A program made the position numbers and the translations under genes. A stretch of DNA of 64,000 bases from Lunularia cruciata (taxonomy: Eukaryota; Streptophyta; Marchantiopsida; Lunulariales; Lunulariaceae), in contig OX419756.1 of NCBI GenBank assembly GCA_948567375.1, positions 24,778,552-24,842,551 of the forward strand, in the 5' to 3' direction. Below, piece by piece: positions 20,750 to 33,420 of this stretch. The first letter of the stretch is position 1. Every line of letters begins with the position of its first letter. Under the pieces are notes generated by a model. It saw only the letters and a program-made list of their open reading frames with translations. It was not told the DNA's origin and searched no databases.

Positions 20750-22900
20750 GATCAAAGTAAATAGGTAAGGTAGACTCAATACCATTTACCAATTGAAATG
20801 GAGAATATCTGGTGGAAGTCTTCATGGTTGTCCTATACTCCCACAAAACTGCATGAATCCTCTTGTCCCAATGATGTTTAGCCTCCTCCATTTTTGCATC
20901 TTTTGCCAGCATCATGCACAAGGTCTGATTGGTTCTCTTTGCCAAGCCATTGGAATTTGGCTTATAGGATGTAGTTACTCTATGTGTGATAGAGAAATGT
21001 CATTGATGCTTCTTGTAAGCTCTCCCCTTCTATCAAAAACTAACTCCAAAGGGCATCCAAACCTAGTGATAATGCGTTCATAATGAAATCTACCCTCTTC
21101 ATCTTCATTCTTGTCCCTCAATGGTCTAGCCTCAACCCACTTGGTAAGGTAATCAGTAACTACCACAATGTACCAATTTTTCCTTGGAGTTCTATTGCGA
21201 TGACCTACAAAATCAATTCCCCACTTCTCAAAAGGTCCTAGCAATGGAATTGATCTAAGTGGTGGAGTGGATGTAGACTTTCTAGCAAAAATTTGACAAA
21301 CATGACAAATTTTTCAATAATCAAGACAATCCTTGAAAATCCCTCTCCAATGGTAGCTTGCATCTAGAATCTTGGAAGCAGTCACCTTTCCTACAAAGCA
21401 TCCTCCACACACTAAACCTTCATGAAACTCCTTTATGTGTAGGATAGACTCTTCCATACCCACTGCTCTTTGAAGTAGACCATCTTCTCCTTGGTGAAAA
21501 GAATATCCTCCACCATTGTGTAAGGTCTAGATCTTGCTACAAGGGCCTTCCTCTAGCATGCATCCCTTCTGGGTAGTTACCTCTTGTCACAAAATCCACA
21601 ATCTCCTTATACTCCATTGGAACCTCTTGAGTGACTGAGATTTTCCTGAGCTCTTCATCCAGGAAGGAATCATCCATTGTCTCATCTCCATCATGATCAT
21701 AGGCCCTAGATAACAAATCAGCATTTTCATGTTTCTTTCCTGGCCTATACTCAATGGTGTAGTCATACTCAAACAAGAGTATCATCTACCTTGCTAGCCT
21801 CCCTTCCACATTAGGCTTGTTGAAGATGTACTTCAAAGCCTTGTGATCTATGAAAATTGTGGCTTTCCCTCCAATCAAGTAGTGTCTAAACTTCTTGAGA
21901 CCAAAGATCACTACCAACACTTCTCTCTCTATGACAGGGTAGTTGTTTTTTGCTGAAAACATACTAGCATAAGCTATTGGATGATCATGCCCATCTTGGT
22001 CTAATTGACAAAGAGTGCATCCTATAGCTACATTAGAAGCATTAGTGTAGAGGATGAAAGGCTTACTCCAATCAGGTTTAGCAAGAATTAGAGCTACAAC
22101 AAGGAATTGCTTGAGCTCCCCAAAAGCTTTGAGAGCTTCCTTGTCTTCCAAAATCACCATGTAATCTACACCCTTCTTCATGTAGATAGCCAATGCATAA
22201 GCCTTGTTGGAAATGAGAAGATGAACCTCCTATAGTACCCAACCATCCCCAAGAATTGCCATAACTTTGTCAAGCTTGAAGGGAATGAAAGGTCAAAGAT
22301 TTTCCTCACCTTCTTAGGATCAACTACTATTCCATCCTTGGAGATGATGTGCCCCAAAAGTAGACCCTCTTCACATCCAAAAATGCACTTCTTTGGGTTG
22401 AGTGATGCATTTGCCTCATCCAAGCATTGCAAGACCTTGATTAGGTGCTCAAAGGGCTCTTCCTTGCTCCCATGGACACAAAAGTCATCAATGAAGCCTC
22501 TCACAAATTTCCCAATGAAAGGTTCAAATATCTTGTTCTTGAACTATTGGAATGTGGCTGGAGCATTGCAAAGCCCAAAAGCTATAACCTTGAAAGTGTA
22601 AGTTCCCCAAGGTGTGGTGAATGTGGTGAGTTTTTGATGCTCTGGTGCAATCTTGATTTGGTTATACCCGCTATAACCATCTCCAAAACTGTACCTCTCA
22701 TGACTTGCAGCCTCTTCCAAGATCTCATCAATGAATGGCAAAGGGTAATAGTTCCTCTTAGTAACAACATTAAGCTTCTTGTAATCCACACATACCCAAA
22801 GCTTGCCATTATTTTTCTTCACAATCATAGTGGGAGACACCCATTCTGAATTCTCCACCTCAAAGATAAATCCAACCTCCTTGAGCTTATCAATCTACTC
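20750..22900 (-). pseudogene. B1 pol (RT, RNase H, integrase), broken
   Basis: Open pieces parallel B2 residues about 770-1480. 22544-22858 and 22178-22504 are RT (GFIDDFCVHGS). 21786-22193 is RNase H, which also has YTNASN at the first catalytic position. 21537-21785 is the RNase H end, 20975-21244 integrase core and 20745-20945 integrase (NQTLCMMLAKDAKMEEAKHH). Stops and small deletions separate them. Sharing the Asn with B2 shows it is a family trait or an ancient change. Confidence 0.8.
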
Positions 22901-24230
22901 CTTCATCCCCAAAGATATTGGTAGGCCAATGCGACATTGCTTTTGGCGGACTGGTCCTACATGTGACTCCACCTCAATCTTGTTCTTTTCCAAGGTGACT
23001 TCCTTTAGATCCTTGTAACTAAAAGCAAACACAACAGAAAATCTCCTCAAATTTCACCTTCTCCTCCTTGGTAACATTTGGACCATACTTGAGATAACTT
23101 CCTTTCTATCTCCTCAAGTATCAATGGTGATTTATCTGGGTCCTTCAAAACCTTTGACTTAGGTGCAAAATACATAGCACACAAGGGATACACATCTGAA
23201 TTGATTCAGATTCATCCTCCTTTATGGAAGTCTCCTCCTCCATAATTGTCTCCACACTTGAAGCTCCTTCTTGTGAATCTAATCCCCAATAATCAAAAGA
23301 TGGTGTATTTAAATATGAAGTGTTGGTGGTGTTAGTCACAAGAACTACAACCAAAACAATTTCTATCATTGAAATTGTTGGCTAGTTGGCCTCCTCTATA
23401 TGGATATTTTCCATAACTCCTAGGTCCTCTCCCTACATTTTGGTCTACCTCTCTCTTCTCCTATAGTTGCACCACATTGATCTTGATCTGCAAGTTGTTC
23501 TATGATGGTTTGAAGTGGATCTTTTGGTGGAGGTGCAAGAGTTGGAGCAACTACTACTTGTGGTGCAACCCTTGCCACCAAATTATTAGAATTTCCTCCA
23601 TACTTGTAGCCTTGAGGAGGATGCACAACCTCCTTCACCACCAAATCACTCTCATCTCCTTCCAAACTCTCCTCCATATGATTTTGATCGCTACAATTGC
23701 GATTGCGATTGATAGCTTCAACCTTGGAAGAATGTTGTTCATATCTCACCTTGCTTCTAATTTTTAGTCTCAACCTTCCCACAAAATTCTTGGTGAGCAT
23801 GGTCCCTACGCCAATCATAGTAATCTCCACATCATCCCCACCCTTCCTCAACAATATGTGAAATTAGGACTCTAACTTTTCCACTCTTTCTACAAAGACT
23901 CTTACTTTCTCTCCATCTCCTTGCTTGAGAAAGGTAACCTCACTCATCAATCTCCCATAACTCTCATCTGGAAGAAAATTCTCAATGAGTGATGAAGTCA
24001 AACTCTCCCAAGACTCTTCTTGCCCATCTTTCCTCTCTCTCTTTTGGTATTATGACTCTTACCATGTAAGTGTTGCATCCTCAAAGAAATCTGGTAATAA
24101 TGAGGCTCACTCATTCTTCCTCCTCTCATTGTTTCCTATGCAAGCACTCTTGAAGTCTCTCACAAAGGCCTCCATATCTTCTTCATCCTTGCCAAAGAAA
24201 ACCAAAAGTTTCCCCATCTTAACCCCTCAT
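22900..24230 (-). pseudogene. B1 gag with internal deletion
   Basis: 23420-23854 matches B2 gag (KEVVHPPQGYKYGG). At about 23343, sequence corresponding to B2 near 16690 jumps to sequence near 17635. About 0.95 kb, covering part of the zinc knuckle, the linker and the whole protease, is therefore missing. Other frameshifts occur. Confidence 0.7.
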
Positions 24231-24545
24231 TATCTTTCTTTTCTCTCAATTTTTTTTCTCTTTTCTTTTCTCTCACTTTATAACTAAAGGAGTATATACA
24301 TGACTAACACCATTTGAAAGTAATCCACCCTAGGGAACACAAAAGGTTCAGGTTGCTCTAAGATTTCTATAGCAACATCAAATCCTAGAGTGCATATTAA
24401 TCAAACCCTCATGGATAGTTTATCCATAAGTTGTAATATTATCTCCATCACCAATCTTGAGAACTAGCTAATGAAGATGGTAGTATTTATATAGCTGTAC
24501 TACAACTCTCTCCAAGATCCTTCACCAAAGTTTTCAAAAGTGCTT

Positions 24546-24950
24546 TTACTCCACTACACTCATTTCCTTTTGGAAGTCCTTCAACTCCACAAACCTCACA
24601 CAACTCCTTGGTCTTAGATCTTCTCCCTCCCAATCTTGGTGAAGAAGGTCAAACATGCAAACCAAAGTCAAGTAATCCTCTCCCTTCCTAAATCTCTTGC
24701 TCTCAAAGGTCAATGGACATGAACTTGCCTTATGTTCCTTCTCTCCACATAAAAAGCACTTAGATTCACTCTTTCTTCCAAGTGGTGTAGGTTTTTGGAT
24801 CCTCTCAACACTCTCTTTAAATTCTATTCTAAACTCTCTTTTCCTCAAACCCACCCCTACAATCACCTCAAACCCTTGGGCAACCTTGCAAAGTCTCAAT
24901 TTCCACTCTTGATGACCCTCAACGTTCCCAAGATGAGTCTTAACACTCAA
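24546..24950 (-). pseudogene. B1 copy of the upstream zinc-knuckle ORF
   Basis: 134 codons related to the 165-aa ORF of B2. CFLCGEKEHKASSCP keeps all four zinc ligands. The C-terminal part, with the second cysteine cluster, is frameshifted away. Confidence 0.6.
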
Positions 24951-25570
24951 ACATACTTTTTGTTGCTCTCACACTCCTCATGCATAAGATCTCAATTCTA
25001 CTAAAGTGACCCCTCCTCATAATGTCACTCAAATCGCTCAACAAGCATCTCTCAATCCTTTAAAATTTTGCACACTTGACCACAAAGCCAGGGAATACCT
25101 CCCTAAAAAATTTCAGATGTTTTGATTTAGCCATTTGGCCTAAGCACCTTTCTTTTCAGGACACATATTTCAGATTTGGTCTGAAAACCACCCCTCTCAC
25201 TTTAAAATCTTATAACTCTCTATTCAAAAATGATCTTTCTCTAATTTTTGTGTCAACAGGTAGGATACAATGCACTAAAGATTTCTGGAAAGTTTCACAA
25301 AAATCCACTGAAAGTTGATGAAATTTTTGACTTTGTACAATTTCCTAGAGAGCATGCAATTGTAGGAACGGTTTACCTTATCAACTTTCAAAAATTCTCA
25401 CCAAGTGCGCATAGTAGCCCTCACAATAATTTCAAGTGTTCTTACTGAAGGACAACCCAAGCTATCACGTGTAAAAATCTAAAGTCTAGGTCTCAAACTT
25501 GAGATTTTGCCCAAAATCACCTTAATCCCCAAAATCTGCAATCCACCTCACACAATCTCTCCAAATACTC

Positions 25571-25741
25571 TCATGTGTACAAGATATACAAAATCACCTC
25601 AAAGACATCATAATGAAATAAAAGGTATCCAAATGTGTCCAAGTTCTCTAACATGAGTTCAGCCCTCTCCTCCCCTAAAGTTCTCTCCAAGTAAGCTCTC
25701 ATAGCATCCTCCTGTTTAATGTAGAATTGTATGTAGAACAT
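25571..25741 (-). pseudogene. B1 copy of the leader small ORF
   Basis: The frame is open and parallel to B2 19844-20014 (start MFYIQFYIKQ, end VILYILYT). It is listed as part of a dead element, although this piece is unbroken. Confidence 0.4.
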
Positions 25742-25759
25742 TATCTTGCCTTTTAGAGA

Positions 25760-25778
25760 GGTCTTGGCAACGGAACCA
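25760..25778 (-). other. B1 primer binding site
   Basis: TGGTTCCGTTGCCAAGACC on the - strand next to the 5' LTR; the tRNA-Glu type site of B2 with two changes. Confidence 0.6.
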
Positions 25779-25782
25779 AAAA

Positions 25783-26478
25783 TGTGAGCCAGCCTATCTC
25801 TCACCCAAGATGAACCTCTAATGGTTATTATGGTAGCACACCATGGACTAAGAAGACAAGGAACTCCAACTCCATCATACTCCTCCAAGGCTAACACTCC
25901 AAGACTCAAGACATTGCTCACTAGAGAACTCAATGGGAAAGAGAGAGATAGTTTCAAATAAAAGGATGATGAATACCTCCTCACCCCTTGTTTACATACT
26001 CATGAAATAGTTACGTACCAAAGTCACTAATTACTAGAGTAACTCAAGTTACTAGGCTAAAAGTCAAGTAAAGTCAAAAAATATAAAGGAATATCTATCC
26101 ACATAGGCATATTCCACTAAACATGTGATATTATCTTGACCCAACCACTAAGTCAAGGATTCCTTCACATGGGCTATCTTTGGACTATAGAAGAATCCAA
26201 AACAAAAAGACTTGCGAGCCCAATAGTTCTCAACTCATTTCTCAAAGCCAAAGACCTAGGAATAATACCAAGTCAACACACTAGAATCCAAAATAGTGGT
26301 GCTCATCTTTTCCACTTCCTCTATAGTAAGGTCCCCACAATCTTAGCTATGACTAACTTTAACTAATCATCACTAATGTAGAACCATCCTTTGTTTCTAT
26401 ATAAATAATATCTCTCAAGTATTTGTAATACCAAGCTAAATATCACAATACCACAAACATGCACAAATAGGTGTTATA
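25783..26478 (-). repeat. B1 5' LTR
   Basis: 696 bp; starts TGTGAGCC, and the far end has drifted from TGTTACA to TGTTATA. Clearly diverged from the B2 LTRs. Confidence 0.75.
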
Positions 26479-29400
26479 GATCTATCAAGGCATTGCTTTG
26501 ATTGCACTTCACTTAGGATCAAACACATTAAATGAAGATCAAGGCTATGGAATCCAACATCCAACAAGCACATTGACTTGCACTTTGAAACTTTTCACAC
26601 ACACACAAACTTGATACTTGGAATTAAGCTCAAGCAACATGCATTGAGAAATAACACTTTGCTTCATCTATCTTCAGAAATTATGAATATTGAACAACAT
26701 AAGATTGCAAATGCTTCCTTTAAATAGTAGAGCAATCAACAATTATCTAGCAAAAATATTGTTCTCCAACAACTTTACCAACCTACAAATCCAAAAATAC
26801 AATGCACCCCTTCATATATACCTCTTCATATCTCAAATCTATAACTACTTTGATCCAATGTACACCTTGACGTTGGCTTCCAAACCCAATGTTCCTTCAA
26901 GAATTTCACCTTCTTTGCGTCTCTTTAATACTACTCCTACATCTTTTATTTCTACTTTCTCATCATTATGAACTACAATTGCACTCATATCTAATCTACC
27001 TACATCTTCATCTGCTAACCCAATCTTCTTTGATGTCTCAGATAACTTGCCCAAAGACACTTGCACTCCTACTTTTAACACTTTGGACTTCTTCTCTAAC
27101 TTCATCTCACTACAAAGTCTACCCAATTTTGATCTAATAAGATCTAATCTAAGACTTACATTATCTCTTACTTCCAACATCTTCCTATCTACACAATCTC
27201 TCAGACAAATTAAAAGATTATTCAATTCAATATCCTTCACCTTCCTCTTCCTCAACTCTTGCACCAACAACTTCAACTTGTGCAATCTTGCTTCCTCCAA
27301 TTTATTCTTGGATTCAGTACTAAGCATTGCTTTCAACTTGTTTACATCTACTCCAATTGCATCCGACTACACCCTTGGAACTATCTTCTCCTTACTTCTC
27401 TCTACTTCTAGTTCATTCTAATACATTGTCAACTCATCCTCAAACTCAACCTTGAATGCTTCCTTCTCTTGTTTGTATAGGATTAATTGACCCTCAACTC
27501 CTCTCACCAATCCTTGCAAATTTTTTTCCTCCCGACTATGCTCTGTTAACTCCATTGCCAAGCCTGGTCCTTCTCTATCATGCTCTTCTTCATACTGTCC
27601 AACTCCTGCTCCATCACTGCTACACTCACCTTTGAATGTATCACCTCCACTTGTGCATTAGCAATTTCTCTCTTCATTACCTCTACCAACACCATCTTCT
27701 CTTTCAAAACTTCCCTGCACGTCACCAAGTCTTCCTTCAAGACTTCCAAGCTTTTATTCCAAAGAATTGCATCTCCCAAAGTTCCTTGGCTTTTGTCTCT
27801 ACCCAAGGTAACCTGCTTCTCAACACCGAGGTTTCCTTGCTCCATTTTATTACGACCACTAACTCATCCTTCACTTCCTGATGAGAACTCATTGTCTTTG
27901 CTTTCTTCTACTGTAGAAACACCAACAATAGACACACAATCTTTGACAAATACTCAACTCCCTCACATTTTCCATTGTTGTCTCTAACATCTTTGCCTTG
28001 GGCACATAGTTCTTCAATGTCTCTCCATCCTCACTCTCTTCTTCTTCTGTAGCTTTACTTGGTCCGACAATAACTAGTTGAGTACTTCTCTTCCTTCTGG
28101 CTACCTTTGGAGATACCAAGGCTACCTCTTCTTCTTTCTCATACTCACTCTCAAATATTGACAACTCCAGACTTGGCTTCTCTGCTTCCAGAATCCCTTC
28201 TTAGGATTGCTAGACTTTAGCTTCTCCTTCATTGCCACCACTCTATTTTGTGCTCCACAGTGTGAATTCTTCTTCTTCTTTCAAGGCTTTTCCCTTTGAC
28301 TTGGTTCCTTCCCCTGATTCCTCCTCCAAAGTTGAGTCCTTCATTACCACTGATGTGGGCTTTGGGTTAAGTTTCTATAGCTTTTGAGGCTACACCGGGG
28401 TAATTTTTCCTTCAAGTCTACTTTGCTTTTTGGGCATAGAAGTATCCATTGCCACTACCATCTCCTTTCCACTCTTCATGTAATATTCAAATCACATTCA
28501 TGTACCTGCTCAATGTAACATCATTCATCCTCACCCACTTCTCTTCTTAGATTGGGATGAAAGTGGGAGTGCATATCCATTCTCCAACTAGTGATCATCT
28601 GCCCAACGTGCTCATGCAAACATTTTGCCTAGTTCAATGCCTCTCTTGCAAACATTTGATGAAAGAACACTACTTGCTGCATTGTGACATAGGTAATTTC
28701 CTCTAGCTTGAACATAGCCATCATCATGCTCACAATTCCTCTTTGCACTAGGTCTTTATAACTATCCACCTTGTACCCATTCTTGGTGCAAGGTCTATTG
28801 AAAGAATTCCTCACCTCAGCAATTTCTTCCCAAGCATCACACTTCAGATAGAAGGTGACACCTCCTACCTCTCTTGCTTCTCTCCCCAGGACTAATCTCC
28901 AATCCGACTCTATCCATTGAGCCGGATTTCCTCTCTTCCCTTCATGCTTAGGCCCATCCTTGCAATTGCTAGTGGTAATCTTTGCCATGAACCCTAGAAA
29001 ACTCAAATTCCAGTTCCAAGCCTCTATATGACTTTGATCCTCGCCACTACATATTATCTATGCGTTGCAAGACTCCTCACCGCACTCTGCTTACTCACTT
29101 TTGGGGCCATGGTGTGCTTCCTCACTCTTTGCTTATGAAAGATCAAACCCAAGATTCTAACCCACTCCTCTTGCATATTTCATAGTTAGCATTTTGGGTA
29201 GACTCTAAATAAGAACATGGTTGCATTTAGACATTGCAGTGCTTCCTCTCTAGAATCTCAATTTTATAGGCCTTTGCGGATTGGTCATTCTTTAGTTGCT
29301 TCTTCTTTAGTTGCTTCTACATGTTACTCATCAATTTTGTGAGTTTGTTTCTTGTCACTTTCAAGAACATCTTGGTCCCAAGGTAGTCACTTTCTTCTTG

Positions 29401-29643
29401 TGTACTTTCTTGATTTGTGGAACCCAAAGAAGTTTGTTATATGATCTTCAGATCAGGTTGTGCTACCCGATACAAAGTCCTCTTCTTCATATTTCATTTT
29501 TTCCAGCCCAAGTCCTTTGGACTTTTACCTGAGGTTAACTTTGGGTTTATTCCTCTTGTTTATTCCCCCTTTTTGCCCTGCTTTGGCTTTACCAACACAT
29601 TTTTTCTTTAAAAATCAAAAAAACAAAAAATGTAGGTACCACA
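26479..29643 (-). repeat. Family A copy 2 3' LTR (truncated)
   Basis: Starts TGTGGTACC at 29643 on the - strand, right after RT. It carries the LTR ORF and then the promoter module (26479-26814), cut by the B1 LTR at a point matching about 4585 in the solo LTR. Confidence 0.65.
26845..29006 (-). pseudogene. LTR-borne ORF, copy in the 3' LTR
   Basis: 28629-29006 is the N-terminal domain (NGYKVDSYKDLVQRGIVSMM, then FFHQMFAREALN). 27546-28164 is the charged coiled-coil middle. 26845-27336 is an unbroken 163-codon C-terminal part (LEEARLHKLKLLVQ, KDIELNNLL, then VGVQVSLGKLS). The C-terminal motifs are the best preserved between copies. Stops separate the parts. Function unknown. Confidence 0.55.
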
Positions 29644-30000
29644 ATGTAGTTTTATCCTTGTCTTCTTCTCAAATTGATACTTGATTATAGCTTGAAAATC
29701 CATCAAGAAAATTATAGCAAGGATGAACAGCTACTTGGTTCAAAATTGTATTGAAAAAAGGTAAAGGATGATGATCCTTTCTTGTGATTGAGTTCAATTT
29801 TTAGAAATCTTGGCACACATGAATCTTCTCAATCTTCTTCTTTGGAACAATGACAATAGTGGAAACCTATTCATTGCTTAAGATTGGAAAATTTATCCCA
29901 GCCCCCAAGTACTTGTTGATCTCATCTTTCACCAAGAGTGAGTTCTTCAGGTTCAAGTGATACTATCTTTGCTCAACCAGAACTGCACCTTCAATCACAT
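29644..30000 (-). pseudogene. Family A copy 2 reverse transcriptase fragment
   Basis: The - strand translation gives VCQDF, KLNSITRKDHHPLPFFN and CYNFLDGFSSYNQVSI, then EEDKDKTT, which are gypsy RT fingers and early palm. A purine-rich stretch (GAGAAGAAGACAAGGATAAA) lies just before the LTR and could act as the polypurine tract. Confidence 0.65.
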
Positions 30001-30477
30001 CAATCCAATGTTCTCCAAATTGTTGTGGAATACCCTGCATTTGATCAATCAACCAGGAAAATACATCCTAGCACTCTATAAACAAGGTAGTGTATCTTAC
30101 CAACTCCTTTGAAGTGAATGTCTTCAAAATTTTCAAAATTTTGCCTTTGGCCAAGATAACATCTTGATAGTCGTTGGGATTGATGACTCTTTCAATGTGA
30201 TTGACTCGGCTTAGCCCGAGTCAAATAGCAATCAAACCTCCTTCCTCCAAATTTTTTTCACCCAAGGTGATGTCATATGGATCTTTGTCCTTTGACCTCT
30301 ACCTTGTAGCACTCCAAGTAATTGACTTGGACTTCTTCATTTGAGTCTTTGAAAGCCAAAGATGACGAATCTTTGGATTCATCTTTATCTTCTGATGAAG
30401 TTGTTTGCCTAAGGTGGGGAACCTTTGTCCAACTCACAATCACCATCTCTGAATGAAATGTCCTTGAACCTCAGCTT

Positions 30478-30960
30478 CTATTGGTGCCAATCCACAACAA
30501 CTTGGGCACTATACAACCAAGGTCTTTCAATCAACAACAAATAACCAATCTTGGTCATTGGCCTTAATATAATGTAATGGAAGGGCACTTCTATGATGAT
30601 TGTAGTGATATTCAATAGCATGCCCAAAGGCCATCTCCTGATTTGGTCCACAAACTTCAAAATTTGGGGTGTTGGCTCAAAAGTATGGTACCCCAAACAA
30701 TGTGCGGTGTCATTTGTCATGACATTTACACTAGAACTTGAATCAATGGGTATCAATGTGATCATGCAACCCACAATCTCCACATCTACTTTTGGAGATC
30801 CCAAATCCTCTTGTTTAATATGATAGATGGCTAGCAAGTCTTTCTTGGTCATCGCCCTTACTTTCTTGAGGACCAAACTCAGCTGCTCCTTGTATAGTTT
30901 GTTGTCCTCCCACAATTGCTTGAATGTGACATTAGCATTTATGGATGCCAAATCTACCAC
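30478..30960 (-). pseudogene. Family A copy 2 aspartic protease
   Basis: 160 codons are open in this decayed element. The catalytic loop is PIDSSSSVNVM, where the family expects D-S/T-G, so the glycine is lost. The C-terminal LLIERPWL resembles the retropepsin LLGRPWL seen in B2. It is preceded by the conserved LTFKQLWE-like and HIKQEDLGS segments. Confidence 0.65.
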
Positions 30961-30999
30961 AATATCATATTAGGGTACTCTTCCTAACTTCACCTTCTT

Positions 31000-33390
31000 C
31001 ACCTTTGACTTGGGGTTAGAAGTCTCTCCTTGTTCAGATTGGACTTTGGGGCACTTCATGATGGTGATCAAAGTACCGATGGTCTTGACCCAAGATTCTT
31101 TGGGTTTACCCACCTTAGCTTGGATCAAATCCCCAACTTTAGATCTGATGTCAGATGGAACACTAAAGGATTTTTCTTTGTAATTTTCTCCAAACTCATC
31201 TCCCAAGTTCTTTGTATTGCCTCTGGTACTAAGCTTTGGCTAGAATTTTCTCCTCCTTCACAAAAAGGATAGCTTTTAGGCGTAGCCTCTTTGCCTTTTG
31301 TGAAGACAAAGAAGTAGTACTCATTTCTTGAGATCACGCTTCTTCTTACCAAAGCTTGTTTCAACTTTCAAAATTTTGAGATCCGGCCATTCTCCTTCTC
31401 AAGTTGGACTTCCTTCTTGAGGTCTCTCCTCCTCAAGAGTGATACAATTTACATTCATATCTCCTTTTGACTGAAGTGTAGCATGCTCAATTGGGGTTTG
31501 TATATACTTCACCGGCGGCTGTGGGTTAGGTGGTTGAGGGCACTGATTTCTTGTGTGGCCTAAACCTTTACAATTTCCATAGAGTAGATCATACCCAATT
31601 TGACGCCTTAGCTTAGGCAATTTGAAGACCAATGGCCCATAGAGCCACAATTATAACATGCTCCTTGTGCAACACTTTGAGGCATGTTTTGGCCTCCCAT
31701 TGGTGGTCTTTGTTGGGGAGTGTTAGTGTTATACTCCATGGGTCCGTACCTGTGACCTTGGTACAATGTGCTTGCTTGCCTGAGGCATTACTTCTTGGTC
31801 TGGTAAATTACCTCACCTTGGTCCCAGCCAGAACCCAATCAATTTTTTGCACTGAGAATGCATTTGGGTCAAACGCTCCATGTTGGCATGGCCTGATTTG
31901 CCATACATAGTGCTACATACATCAGGTCTGCTAAATGAAGGAGGCTTTCTTTGTACCTTTGCCCCAATCATTTGGACCTTAAAATATGCAAACTCTTTTA
32001 TAAGAATTTCCAGCTTAGTGTTGGTCTTATTTACAACTTTTGTTGGGGGTATCAATGTTTTTTTCTTCCTTTCCTTCATATTCTTCTTGGCTTTGAATCT
32101 TCTTTGGATTCCAAAGAAGAACTAGAAGACATAGAGGATTCTTCCAAAGAAGGGAATGTACTACGAGAAGCTCCTCTTCTTGGCTTCTTGCCTTTCTTCT
32201 CTCATTTCATTTGGTTTTCAGAAGAATGAGAGTGAGCTGCCTTGTATCAGGTGACGTGCTTGAGGATTTTATCCAAGGAAGTGACATTTCCCTCCTTGGC
32301 AAAAATCTATATCTCTGATGATGAACCACCAAGGAACCAGGTGATTGCTTGGGCATTGGAGTAACCCACCACATTGGATTGCTTTGGTACTTGATTCAGC
32401 AAGGCCATGAACCCCTCAAAGTAGTCTCTCAACTTCTCCTTCTTTCCTTGGTCCAAATCAGTGAGTGTCGCAAAGACACTAATATCATAATCAACTTCCT
32501 AAAATTGTTCCAAGAAATTTTTTCTCATGTCTACCTAGTCAATTGGTCTGAAGCCCTTTTGGGTTACTTGGGTGTACCAACTCCAAGCTTTCTTTTGAAT
32601 CAGACTTGAAAAATGCACTGCCGGTTAGTGGAGTCATGCTATGGCTTTGAATTCTTCAATGAATTTGTCAGGATCTTCATCTTGTTTTGTCCCCTTATAC
32701 TTTGATAAGTTGACTAACAAGTAATGAAGTTACTTTATAATGCTAAGGAGTAGGCTACGGTACTGTGGAGCTTGATGGACCCAAGGTACTAGCTGGTGAT
32801 TGTGCATCAAATTCAGCCAAAGGGTTCACTAAGTTCAAAGTGTGTCTTTGTCAATAGGTTGTTCTTTTATGGGTACATCAACTTCAACCCAAATCGGAGA
32901 TAGAGGTTCAATATCTTGAGATTGCTCTTGAAGATCCCTTTGAACAAGTCAAGGAATCATATAGAGAAGGTATTGACACTTTTCTTCCATCAGAATTTGT
33001 GTTTTCTTCTCACAAATGAATTCCTTTTATGAAATTGGCTCCTTTGACAGCTCTTGAAGAAGTTAGGGTATTGGGTCACAACAAATACGTTTGTCTACTT
33101 GTATCTTTCTTCTTCTTGGGATTTGGAGATGCAAAGTAGCCTTGCCAACCAATCTCCCATTTCTTTTGTTTTATGGTCTTTCAAGACTTCTTGAACTTTG
33201 TGAACAAGTTGTTAATCCAACACCTACTTTTTAGCTTCTTCAATTTGGCTCTTCTGGCATTTCCCATGCTTCATGGTGCAAAGTTGATTTACAAACTCTC
33301 CTGCTTCTCATTTTTCTCTAATGCATGCATTCATATTGGTTGGACACCTAGTTTCAGATTTGGCTTTGTATTCTTCCACTCCCAAGATTT
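31000..33390 (-). pseudogene. Family A copy 2 gag, broken
   Basis: Gag core traces lie around 32200-32700. Two zinc knuckles are seen on the - strand: one near 31640-31675 (CYNCGSMGHWSSNC) and one at about 31555-31590 (CKGLGHTRNQC), the latter followed by PQPPNPQPP. The basic linker is at 30970-31206. Multiple stops are present. Confidence 0.6.
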
Positions 33391-33411
33391 ATATCCCCCA
33401 CATTGGCACCA
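33391..33411 (-). other. Primer binding site, family A copy 2
   Basis: The - strand reads TGGTGCCAATGTGGGGGAT, 9 bases after the LTR end at 33421. It is a tRNA-Asp type site with mismatches. Confidence 0.5.
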
Positions 33412-33420
33412 AAAATCATG

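Larger units (their letters stand above)
11052..26478 (-). mobile_element. Family B copy B1, old and broken, split by two later insertions
   Basis: Both LTRs start TGTGAGCC on the + strand (11052-11739 and 25783-26478), and a primer site lies beside the right one. Internal sequence is spread over 11740-12147, 12890-12923 and 20750-25782. It is interrupted by a solo LTR (12148-12889) and by full-length B2 (12924-20749). The 5-bp flanks do not match (TGAAC on the left, GATCT on the right). The left flank is family-A RT, while the right flank is a family-A LTR in the other orientation. The ends therefore probably come from different insertions joined by recombination. Confidence 0.75.
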
